Assembly (NCBI GenBank): GCA_002104985.1
Contig: MCGO01000018.1
Coordinates: 1-64,000, forward strand
Source: Rhizoclosmatium globosum
Taxonomy: Eukaryota; Chytridiomycota; Chytridiomycetes; Chytridiales; Chytriomycetaceae
Direction of reading: 5' to 3'
Length of the DNA: 64,000 bases
The notes below the pieces were generated by a model. The model was given only the letters and a program-made list of their open reading frames with translations, did not search any database and was not told the origin of the DNA. Numbering within the stretch: position 1 is the stretch's first letter; every line of letters starts with the position of its first letter. Positions 39,933 to 49,986 of this stretch are shown here, piece after piece. Made by a program: the position numbers and the translations under genes.

Positions 39933-42410
39933 ATGAGGCTGATTACAATCCTTATCTGCGCTATATCCACTCAAGCAGTGGTGCTGTTTCTGACCATCAA
40001 TCTCCTTCATTATTCTGGGGGTGCACCTGACATTTTCATGTCAACTGGCTACACATTGGAGAATTGCCAAAACTATTGCCTTGCCGCACAATCAAATAAT
40101 CCTCCTTGTGTAGCTGTTAGCTTTTATACACCTCCTAGTTCCTCAACTGGGACATGCTATGCCAAAAGTCAAGGAGGTATCGACAGTGGATCGTCTGTCG
40201 CGTTTGACGCCGGTTGGAGGTTTTCCTTCTACAAATATCAAGTCACGACACTTTATGGCTTGAGCTTCAATGGCTATACAACTTCTTCTGTGACCGGAAA
40301 TACTAAAGAAGAGTGTGTCGCGAGTTGTTTGCAACTTACAACTTGCAGAAGTGTTCTTTTCTCAGACTCCAATGGCTGTGTTGGGAAAGAATATCTTAAT
40401 TTTAATATACTTGCAAACGGTTACCTCATAATTGTTGGGCGTTCATTAACTACAACGACATCCACAACAACAAGTACAAAAACCTCGACCACATCGTCAA
40501 GTACTTCGACTGCAACAACATCTACAACCTCTAAAGTCATTACTTCTGACACATCAACCACTTCGTCGAGCACTTCAACTACAACGACATCCGCAACAAG
40601 CAGTACAATGTCATCAACTACTTCGTCGAGCCCAATCGATACTGGAACTTCTAGAACAACTACAACTACAATTTATTCCAGGATTTCGGTAGCAGTTACA
40701 GTTACTACAGCTGATATTGCCATTCCATTTTCATCTGCAACTTCATCAAGTTTCGCATTGACAACGACAGAAACACTGAAATTACCCTCCACTTCAACAC
40801 AATTTGTTGCGATTAAAATATCGACGGAAACAGCAAGCTCCTTCACCTCAATCCACTCTATAACTGCAAGTGCGACATCAATTACAACAGAAGCTACAAC
40901 CATACCTTCGTTGACGTCATTATATACCTTTACAGCACAGTTATTCACAAATTCAGGAAGCTCTACTTTTCGCACTTCCGTTTGCACACCTTCGAGCAGC
41001 AGTTCGTCGGTTTCAGAGTGTACAAGCATTTCTTGCTCTTCACCAACATCATTGAGTCGAACCGAACAAACTTTTTCATCCAAAGGAACCAGTGGATTCT
41101 TCATTACTCACGTCGCAACTACATCAACGTTCAGCTCAACCGTAACTCTTCCATATTTATTGAATACCTTAGGCTCAACTTCAACTTCGACGCCGACTTC
41201 AACATTAGTATCAAAGTCATGTTCCTCTATAAAACAAGACGAAATCAATGTTACAAAAAGCATAGTAGAAACCACAGCTATAAATACTAGAGTGAAGCAA
41301 CCGAATTCCACTCTAACCATCCAAGAATGCAACATCCTTGTCAAGTCTTTCCCATCTGTTGCATATCCATTTGAATGTCTTACTATCGAACCAAACGGAA
41401 GATACAGAATCACCGGTCTCAAAAATCAACGTCGCAGAGATCAGCGAGATGAGTTGAGGTGATTCATTTGAACAAACGACCTTTATTAAACGTTGCATCA
41501 CCGTAGCTTTCATAACATCAATGACAAATACGTCCTCTTTTCAGAATATCGCGTGAGCTATATCGTATTGCCAAGAATGGGGCTGTCACAGACAATCCCA
41601 TCTTCGATTTCAGCCTTTGGAATGCTTCAAGTCTTGTAAGTGATACGATAAGAGATGATACAACTTACGCTTTTACCAGAGACCTTTCTGGAAATCAAAT
41701 CGTGGGAAATATTCCGACTGTGTTTGGGTTATTGACGAGTTTGCAAACTATGTAACTGTCCATTACAAATGCATTGAAGCTCATATACTGTTTGAACAGA
41801 AATCTAGCCCAAAATGAGGTAACAGGGTCAATACCTGCAGAGCTTGGAAGAATGATTGGATTGACCCCCATGTAATACCTTGAGCTATATTCAATATTTA
41901 ATTGAAGATTTTTAAGGGACCTATCAGGAAATCAGTTATCAGGAGGAATCCCAGCTCAACTCTCTCAATTGTCAAATATGCGCTCTATGTAAGTTTTCGC
42001 ATTGGGATGAAGAGCATTTCGTAACCATGATTAGGTCGTTGATGGGAAACCAACTCACGGGCGCCATTCCAGACACGTTGCTCCTTAATATCGCAGCTAA
42101 AGGAATCGTTGTCAACTTTGGAACAAACTGCCTCGCAGGAACTTCCAACCAGCGCATCGGATGTAGCAGGAAAATCCCAAATTGTCGTGCTATCTCTCTG
42201 GACAGTGGATATTTAGATTCACGTTGGACATTCATGTGGAGTGCACTTGCAGCCGTGGAGAACGATTTGAATGCCTTTGATAAGGCTGTCAGCTCGTTGG
42301 GTGCTGAACACTTTGGAGTGCGTGAATATGAGTTCCAGGCTTTCAAATACTATGTTCAACGGCGTGCTTGGTGTATAGCTAAACATCCAGAATATGTTTA
42401 TTTGGGCTAA
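39933..42410 (+). CDS. Secreted leucine-rich-repeat protein with PAN-like modules (LRR-A)
   Basis: Six exons (39933-41458, 41507-41635, 41680-41751, 41800-41871, 41917-41988, 42035-42410) give 748 residues. Order: signal peptide or anchor (MRLITILICAISTQAVVLF), two four-Cys PAN/apple-like modules, a ~250-residue Thr/Ser stalk probably heavily O-glycosylated, a conserved ECNILVKSFPSVAYPFEC module, then five 24-residue LRRs of the LSGNQLSGGIPAQL type. The cap has ISLDSGYLDSRW and FGVREYEFQAF. No C-terminal membrane helix is seen, so it is probably secreted or wall-bound. LRRs 2-4 are each one 72-nt exon bounded by phase-2 introns. The paralogue is LRR-B at 49987-52072. Confidence 0.85.
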
Positions 42411-42617
42411 TTATAAATGGAATGAAATCATTTTATCAATTTGTGTCTGAGTCACTAAATCAGCACAGTAAGAGCATGGATATCGCATGATCGCGCAATA
42501 CTTACCAAGGAAGGAGTATTACTAAATTTGTGGACGAACAAATTCGTGAGCCACAATCCAACAAGTTTCGGGTTATCTCGCGGCGAGAAGGACGACAAAA
42601 CTTTCCATCAAATCATA

Positions 42618-43232
42618 ATGGATATCGGTGCTCTTCTCAATCCTCTTCCAGAGGAGACCAAGCCGCCATTCTTCCAAGCAGTATACCCGTCTCCAGAGCA
42701 GGATATCATGTCCACATTCTCTGCATCGCCAACACTATCACCAAAGGACACACCACCAGCGTCTCCCCCTAGAACGCATTCCATCCTCCCATCTGCTTCC
42801 ACAACTTCCACAACCCGCAAAAAGATCCACGCATGCCAAATATGCAACAAGGTCTGCTCGAACTCGACCTCCCTCAAGTCACACATAAGAACACACACAG
42901 GCGAACGGCCCTTTGCCTGCCCATACCCCGGCTGCACCGCCGCATACACGACCAATCAACGTCTAACAATCCACAAGCGATCGCACTCGCTGGAATTCCC
43001 GTACATTTGCGAACGTAACTGTGGATTCGCTGCAAAACAGAAATGCGAGCTTGTGCGCCATCGGTTGGTCCACATGTCCCACCAAGAGCGCTTACAACAT
43101 CACGCTGAGAATCAACGGACGCTACCATGTGCAGGTTGTGGGAAACTCTTCAAGAATAGTTTGAGTCTTGACAAGCACTGTTGGAATGTCCATGGGCACG
43201 CTCCAGCTGCATTTCCTTTTCCTTATCTTTAA
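42618..43232 (+). CDS. C2H2 zinc-finger protein
   Basis: A 204-residue single-exon frame taken from the ATG of MDIGALLNP. Four fingers from about residue 75: CQICNKVC...HIRTH, CPYPGCTAAYTT...H...H with the TGERPF linker before it, an irregular CERNCGFAAKQ...H...H, and CAGCGKLFKN...HCWNVH. The N-terminal part is Pro/Ser-rich. A DNA-binding transcription factor is the likely role. The fungal pattern of TFIIIA-like spacing in finger 2 (C-x4-C) fits. The frame is open further upstream without an ATG, so an unrecognised upstream exon is possible. Confidence 0.8.
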   Translation: MDIGALLNPLPEETKPPFFQAVYPSPEQDIMSTFSASPTLSPKDTPPASPPRTHSILPSASTTSTTRKKIHACQICNKVCSNSTSLKSHIRTHTGERPFACPYPGCTAAYTTNQRLTIHKRSHSLEFPYICERNCGFAAKQKCELVRHRLVHMSHQERLQHHAENQRTLPCAGCGKLFKNSLSLDKHCWNVHGHAPAAFPFPYL

Positions 43233-43674
43233 AATATGTAGTTCACTCTCTTTGTTTGGTGTCAAAATAGATGTATCGTTGTTATGTGAAGGTGTTCATT
43301 TTCAGGCCTGGGATCAGCCTGGTTTGTTTTTCAGCGGCGAAATAGTCAATCTTAACAGACTTATATTTGTAATGAAACCGATTTGTCTTAATCGTTATTT
43401 GGTCGAGCCATCGACACCCATACTTTCTTTCTGATGGGCGAGTTGCCATTAACGTCCAATAATAGACTAAGACGGTAAAGAATTCTTCAATTCTTTAACT
43501 CCTTTCTCACAATCATTCAGAAGATTTTGTATGCAATCTATGTATGTTTTACGATTTTAAGTTGCAGTGCTTTGCTGTCATTGGATCGTTAGGCGGCACG
43601 GTTCTGATTGTAGCAATCTGGTAGTTTCATCGCTTCATTCAATTTGATGTACGAGCAGTTAAAATCTCCGTATT
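43233..43674. other. Intergenic region, no feature recognised
   Basis: AT-rich sequence between the zinc-finger gene and the kinase remnant. No coding frame, RNA gene or repeat could be supported. Confidence 0.5.
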
Positions 43675-44265
43675 TAACATGAAAACAACGATCAAACGAA
43701 AGTCGCACCATCAGGACAGTCTGTGCCATTAGCCGCAGTTGTGGGCAGTACGTACACCATTCCAGGTTGAATCTGGGTTGAATCCATTCTTCAGCCTCCT
43801 TTTCAATAAAAGGTTGATTCAAATGTGGCTACCTTGGTTCTAGAGTCATATAGCCAATCGTACCACAAAGAATTCAGAAGTAGGTGGGTAGAAATTATCG
43901 CGTACGTTACCAAGCTCCAATACTCAGAGAACACTTGCTTGAGTAGTGCTATAATGATGGCGTTCGACTTCATTAACCGCACTTTCTTGTTTAACCACAA
44001 GGTCTTTGTAGGCTACTGAGGTTGTTTGCGCGAGATGAAGATCCTCGCGCATACTTTCCATCAACTGTTGCTGATTCTTGAAAATGGTGTGCAGTTCTTT
44101 AATGGTGTTTTTGTTGCGATCACCATTTTTGCCTCTTTTCTTGTACAAACAGAGTCAAGTGTTGATTATAGAATATTCTCCTTTTGTCTTTTGATTATGA
44201 CATATGATTGAAGTTGACTCCAGTTACAGGTTCTCTTTATTAATTTGGTTTCAAGGGTTTCGGGA
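43675..44265 (-). pseudogene. Decayed, internally deleted copy of the kinase gene at 45528-46678
   Basis: Matches the functional kinase gene in the same order: C-terminal lobe (43690-43770, sharing the block with accatcaggaca), the region after the APE motif (43820-43900), then the N-terminal coiled-coil exon and the 5' flank (43967-44257). The catalytic lobes between them are missing, and stops and frameshifts interrupt the rest. A 113-bp block (43967-44079) is identical to 46584-46696, and 44158-44257 matches 46811-46910 with about two differences, while other parts are far more diverged. Confidence 0.85.
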
Positions 44266-44539
44266 TTTGGCAGGCTTCATCCATTGTGATATTGATAATA
44301 AACTAATCAAAGGTTGAAACTGTTTATTCCTCTATTATCTGAAATGAAATTGATTGAACAAGAACACCACCATCATTTCAGCCCACCACCTTGTCTGAAT
44401 GAATCCAGACTGCTTCTTTGCTTTTTTCTAAGTCCTATGTGTGAATAGCAGTCTAAGAGCAAACCTCCAGTGGCATCAACTCTTTCCCCTTGCTCTCCCC
44501 ACCACCATCAGCAAGCTTTTTCAACTCCCTGACGTTACA

Positions 44540-44620
44540 ATGGGAAACACCTTCCTGTTAAAACAGTTTCCCCAAACTCACCAGCATTCACAAACCAACA
44601 CTCCCGAGAGTTGCGACACA
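44540..44620 (-). pseudogene. Possible remnant of a CE4 deacetylase C-terminus
   Basis: On the minus strand near 44578-44596 the sequence reads FVNAGE, as in the C-terminal helix region of both intact CE4 genes (FVNAGEL), with ccagcattcacaaacc shared at the nucleotide level apart from one or two bases. The distance and order relative to the kinase remnant match those of the intact kinase and CE4 genes at 45.5-48.4 kb, so it is probably the other end of the same duplicated segment. The match is short. Confidence 0.4.
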
Positions 44621-44699
44621 CTAATTGTGCATTCTTTGATGAAGTATCCACAGGAGCCTATATCCCAAGCCAGACTATAGCTGTTCATCTCCACGTTTC

Positions 44700-45527
44700 T
44701 CGACGAAACACTCAGGCCTGTACCACTGCAGAAATTGCACTGCTGTGTTATTTTTCTTCCAATTTACCAACAGTTTCAATTTGTTCTCAAATTGTTGTGG
44801 GTGGGTATGGGGTGGGCCTGTTGTATATGGTATGCTTCCAGACTTTCAGTGTGATTGACCTGAATTTTGGCTATGAGAAATGTTAAGTTGCAGTGTTTTA
44901 GTGGCAGATGCCGATGCTTTCGGAGATGGACAAGTGCAATTATGTTGAGAGTCTGCTGTCCCTTAGTTTGAATTATCTTGTGAGTTATTTAACACATAAG
45001 CTGCTTTGTCCTTGTTTATACACCAAAAGTGGATGGGTTTTTAGTTGTTTGTAGTTTTTGTAGGCAAACGACTATTTTGTGGGTAACTGTTGCTGAAAAA
45101 AATAATGCTGATGTTGATGACAAGGGACAGAGAAGAAGGTGATGTAATTGCGGATATGTGGCGCTGAGATGACTCAATTATATCCAACAATCAGTCAGCC
45201 GCAAATGCCTTCCCGTCAAATATCCCAAAAAATGCCAATACCGTCATTGGTGCAAATTAAATAAAAGAAAGAAAATCTACGTCAATGCTGTCAATTAATT
45301 GTCTAAACTTAAAATAGAGTATTCAAACCTTAATTGTGACTTGGTCTTCACATATGATGTCGGATAACTGATGATAATGACAGATAAATAATATGGCAAA
45401 TTTTCATAGGTTTTTTGATTTTGTTGTGATTTGGTTTGATTGTAACACATTAAAGTGCCGCCAAAAACAAACTTAGGAGAAGTCTGTTTTGGAGTTCTAA
45501 AACTGGGTTCTATAAAAATCTCCGGTA
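44700..45527. other. Intergenic region, no feature recognised
   Basis: About 830 bp of AT-rich sequence with no coding frame that I can support. It contains the 3' flank of the kinase gene. Confidence 0.5.
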
Positions 45528-46678
45528 TTAAACATTGACTGAAACATTGAATGAAAGTCCCACCATCAGGACAGACTGTGCGGTTGGCCTTTGTTGTGGG
45601 TGGTATGCGCAACATTCCATTCCCATAACCCGAAGTTCAATTTCTGCATGTCCCTCCGCCGCATCCGTCTCCTCCGGAATTTTTCCGCAGATTTCTCTTA
45701 CCATGGATCCTGCCGAAAAAATGTCGCAAGATGTACCATAACTTGAAGTCTCTGGTGTTTCAAAATTTGGGTCAAATGCGGCTACTTCTGGAGCCATGTA
45801 GCCAACTGTTCCGCAAAAATCAAAGAAGCCAGAGGTGGTTGGGTTGGTGGGTGGGCAGAAATCAGCAGTATCAAAGTCAGCTGTTTTGATTATAAGAAAA
45901 TACAATAAATGAAATGCTGGAACGTACAAATGACCAAAATGGCCTTGGATACTGACACAAGTGCGTTTCCAGGTTTGATGTCCCTGTGACACATGCCAAG
46001 GACGTCGTGGATGTACTCAAGCCCTGTGAATAGGTCCTTAATAAACGCAGTTGCCACTGGAAGCGGGATGGCTACTGGCATACTGAGAATATTAAAAAAT
46101 GAGAACTCCATCCGTGGAAGAACCATTTGGATCTTGTTTGCAACTTTAAAAAACTCCAATGCCTGCAGGATGTTTGGATGGGAACTGTAGTACAGAACGC
46201 TCATTTCATTGGATGTCCGCTTGAGGCTGGACGAACAATATTTTCTGAGTCGCACAGTTTTAACTGCAAAGAATTCTTGAGATAGTATGTTCTGTTGAAG
46301 AGTCACAGTTCCAACTGCTCCATTCCCAAGAGGCTGAATCAAGTTGAATAATGAATCAAGGCGGAATCTCTTTGTGAGAAGGTAGTCTGTATTATGTAAT
46401 GTTACATTCATCAAAGGGGCACTTCAGGACATACCAATGTTGCCTTCATGGGGAGAAAATGATAAGACCGAACGCAGAGGCGCCTCCCATTCAAGGGGCT
46501 GAATGGCTAACAAGTTCCAATAGTCAAAGGACACTTGCTTGAGTTCCAGGGTTTTGGTAGCAAGAATGTCATGAAGTTGTTCCACTTCATTAACCGCACT
46601 TTCTTGTTTAACCACAAGGTCTTTGTAGGCTACTGAGGTTGTTTGCGCGAGATGAAGATCCTCGCGCATACTTTCCAT
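45528..46678 (-). CDS. Ser/Thr protein kinase with N-terminal coiled coil
   Basis: Three exons (46678-46435, 46386-45928, 45880-45528; introns 48 and 47 bp) give 351 residues from the first in-frame ATG. Coiled-coil character (KNQQQLMESMRED) continues upstream to about 46810 without an ATG, so a missed 5' exon is possible. Kinase motifs: glycine loop LGNGAVGTV, ATP-binding Lys in FFAVKTV, catalytic HRDIKPGN, and GTVGYMAPEV. The Mg-binding DFG reads DFD; the Asp is kept, so activity is plausible. The final Arg of subdomain XI is in QQRPTAQ. No membrane segment, so it is cytoplasmic. Subfamily not assigned. Confidence 0.82.
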
Positions 46679-46990
46679 CAACTGTTGCTGATTCTTTATA
46701 ATGGCGTACAGTTCTTTGATGGCATTTTCGTTGCAATCACTAACAAGTTGGGCTTCTTGTTCAAATTGCTTGACACAATCATCAGCCTCTTTTCTTGCAC
46801 GAACAAACTCAAGTGTTGATTATAGAATATTCTCCTTTTGTCTTTTGATTTTGACATCTGATTGAAGTTGACTCCAGTTACAGGTTCTCTTTATTAATTT
46901 GGTTTCAAGGGGTTCAGAATTTGGCGGGTTTCACCCTGAGTGTATGAACAGAAAGTGTGAATTACGGACAGACTTTAATCCAACCAACCA

Positions 46991-48360
46991 TCAAATCTTT
47001 GCCCACGGATTCTCCAACTCTAATGCTTTATCTGATTCTCCCTTTCCATCGTCTTCTTGACTTCTCGTCACATGCTGGCAAGCCATAACTTCGCCATTCA
47101 CTATCCCATCTGGTACTACAACTGTCATATTTACGGCACCCACTTCACCCACCAACCCACTCTCATTCCCACCAACCCTTTCTTTCCCATCGTTCCCAAC
47201 CCCACCACTTACCCCACTAACACTACCACCACCACCACCCGAACACTCACTCCCCCAGCAACCTTCAACAACTCCCCCGCATTCACAAACCGAAACCCCT
47301 TCCCCGCAACAATCGGCACCAAAACCCTCAAAGTCTCCGCCGTCCACGCGCGTCCATCATGCAGCACAACAACAGCCCCAGGATGCACACCCGCCGAGAC
47401 ATGCCACGCATTCAACCTCGGATCCCGCGACGTAGTATCTACAGGAAACCGACACCCAAGCACAGTCGTGTACCCGTGCTTCTCCGCTGTGTCGATCATG
47501 TCTTGACTGAACACGCCGCTTCCAGGTCTGAACCATTTCACGCGGCGTGGGGTGCTAGGTTGATACTCTTCCAGGAGTTTATCGACGGTTATGAGTTCAT
47601 CTTCAAAGACTTCGTGGGTGAGGGATATAGTTGGTCTGTCGTACATGGTGTGGTTTCCGAGTTCGTGGCCTTCGGCAATCATGCGTTGGAGGAGTTGGCG
47701 GCCGTTCGGGGTGGAATCAACGTGGGTACCGATTATGAAGAAGGTTGCTTTCGCGTTGTGTTGTTTGAGGACATCGAGGATTTCAGAGGTGTGCTGGAGA
47801 GTGGAATCGATGAGTTAACAAGATCAAATTTGAGTGTTAAATTGAAGGTGCCTTACTTGACTTGGAGAATCATCGATCGTAAGAGCCATAAGCTTTTCTT
47901 TTACGCCGGGAAGTGGTTGAGGTGGCTGTGGAACGGGAACAGGTTGAGGATCAGCATCTTTTGTTCCTTCTTTCGCAGTTCCTTTTCGAGTGAGAAACGT
48001 TGACATTTTACGCGTAAGCTGCTTTGTACTTGATGATACACTTGACTTTGTTTGTGAGTATATTGTCTGTAGTTCCTTGTACGCCAGCGAAGGCTGCGAC
48101 GAGGGTTTAGCTGAAGTTGCTTCATCTTGCGGTTGAGAAGGTATGGATGGTGCTGAAGGTGAAGATGGTGATGCTGATGAAGGAGAAGGGGCCGAGGGGG
48201 ATCCCTGCTGATCCACCACAGTTGAAACCGACGAGGACAAGCACCAAACAACGCGCGGAAACTGTCGAACAAGAATGGCAATAACATGGTGTGGCTGGCC
48301 GTACAAAGTGGCTCCAATTGAACCAAGGAGCATTGCTGCTCCGCCAATCATCAACTCCAT
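46991..48360 (-). CDS. CE4 polysaccharide (chitin) deacetylase-like protein A
   Basis: Exon 1 is 48360-47857 and exon 2 begins near 47803. The N-terminal hydrophobic segment MELMIGGAAMLLGSIGATLYG looks like a signal anchor, followed by ~90 Ser/Pro-rich residues and the NodB catalytic domain: motif 1 ALTIDDSPS, motif 2 HELGNHTMYDRP, motif 3 WFRPGSGVF, and PGAVVVLHD with FVNAGEL. These enzymes remove N-acetyl groups from chitin, making chitosan. The second His of H-T-x-x-H is Asp. The C-terminus passes a GTG-rich microsatellite near 47210-47240 where the frame breaks; the tail ENPWAKI before the stop at 46991 resembles that of copy B, so either a small intron or a frameshift lies there. Confidence 0.8.
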
Positions 48361-48414
48361 TTCTTTCAACTCTTTCTTTTCTCCCTTTCTATTCTAATTT
48401 AATTACTGATTTAT

Positions 48415-49861
48415 TCATGCATTCCATGGATTTCCCCCACCTTTTCCTTGTTCATCAGTACTTGACGCAATCGTACCCACACCTGTCAATAATGTCTGTG
48501 CCTCATCCATATGATCCAATCCATCCTCTTCTCCAAGATACACCACAGCACCTTCATTTGCATTCGCATTCAAGTTTGCACCCAAACTCCCATTGGTGAC
48601 CACAATACTTTGCAACGGAATCGCTTCACCGCCATCGTAACATGAATGAAAAGACTCCCGCACATCATCCGATTCTCCTCCCAAACAAGCAACCCTATAC
48701 AACTCCCCAGCATTCACAAACGCATACCCCTTTGTTTGCAAGGTGGGCAGTAATATCCGCAGCGTTTCATGAATCCACGGTCGCATATCATGTAGTACCA
48801 CAATGGCACCTGGATGCATCCCCGAAGAAACATGCCATGCATTCAAACGTGGGTCACGCGAAGTCGTATCGACAGGAAATCGACAACCAAGAATAGTACG
48901 GTACGCATGTTTTTCAGCAATTTCAAGCATTTCTTGGCTGAAAACACCACTCCCGGGCCGAAACCATTTGACTTCAGGAGACGGCTGGAATTCTTGTAGC
49001 AGTGCATCGACAGAGACAAGTTCTTCTTCAAAGACTTCACGGGTAAGTCCAATGGTGGGTCTATCAAATTGAGTATGGTTTCCGAGTTCATGGCCTTCAT
49101 CAATCATGCGTTGGAGAAGTTCTCTTCCATTTGGTGTGGAATCAACGTAGGATCCAATAATAAAGAAGGTGGCTTTGGCGTTGTGTTCCTTGAGGATATC
49201 GAGGATCTCCGCCGTGTGCTATTTATACTGAATCAGTGCCATTACGGCCACAGCACAATCGGATAACACGCACCTCACTCGGGGAATCATCAATAGTAAG
49301 TGCCATCAGTTTCGCCTTCACGCCAGGAACAACCTGAACCTGTCCTTCATCAATCTGATCAAGGGTGCCCTCCTCCAACGCCGCCAGTCTCTCATCGCCA
49401 GGCACTGCCAAGCCACCAGATAGCGTACCCGTTCTAGCCGCCAACGCCCTCGCATAGCTTGAAACCGTGTTTGACAGGTGACTCGTGGCCGCCGCAATCT
49501 GAGTTGTTGATTGCGATACAAAAGCCGAAGTTCGGTCCACGCCATCGAAGTCGGCGTTGAAGAAGACGAAGAAGGTGATGAGTCATCGGATCCAGGCGGA
49601 ACAGGGTTCGAAGCCGCGGACTCGTTTGACGGTGTTCGGTCGCGCACTGTCGACACATTCGAACTCAGACACCAAATCACTCGTGGGAACTGCGCAGCGA
49701 GAACAGCGATTAGACGGTGTGGCTGGAAGTAGAAGAGTCTGGTGTGTTGGATGTTAAGCTTCGTGGTTAGTGATGATGTCTCCATCCCTATGGCACTCTG
49801 AGGTATCTCACCCTGAGAGCGTTGCTAGCACGGATACCGTGCCGCCAGCCATCATCTCCAT
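48415..49861 (-). CDS. CE4 polysaccharide (chitin) deacetylase-like protein B (possible frameshift)
   Basis: Tandem paralogue of copy A. Exon 1 49861-49812 (MEMMAGGTVSVLATLSG), exon 2 from 49738, an intron 49219-49273, and a last exon 49218-48415. Motifs: ALTIDDSPS, HELGNHTQFDRP, WFRPGSGVF, PGAIVVLHD, FVNAGEL. Near 49,510 the frame must change between the conserved ELRLLY segment and the Ser/Thr-rich sequence leading to VPGVKAKLM. A 62-nt GT-AG intron fits arithmetically, but alignment with copy A places the break exactly at a homologous position, suggesting a one-base indel. So this may be a recent pseudogene or a gene with an extra intron. The last ~90 residues are longer than in copy A. 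Confidence 0.75.
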
Positions 49862-49986
49862 CTTGTCTTAATGTATCAGGATCCCAAACACTTGATGTGT
49901 TGGGGTAATGGATGGACAAATATAGAACAAAATTAAACTTTATTGATTCTCTCTACCTCTATTATTACATATTACTACTATTGAAT

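Noticed and set aside
45880..45928. DFD instead of DFG as proof of a dead kinase
   Set aside because: The metal-binding Asp, the catalytic Lys and HRD are kept, so loss of activity does not follow from the Gly change.
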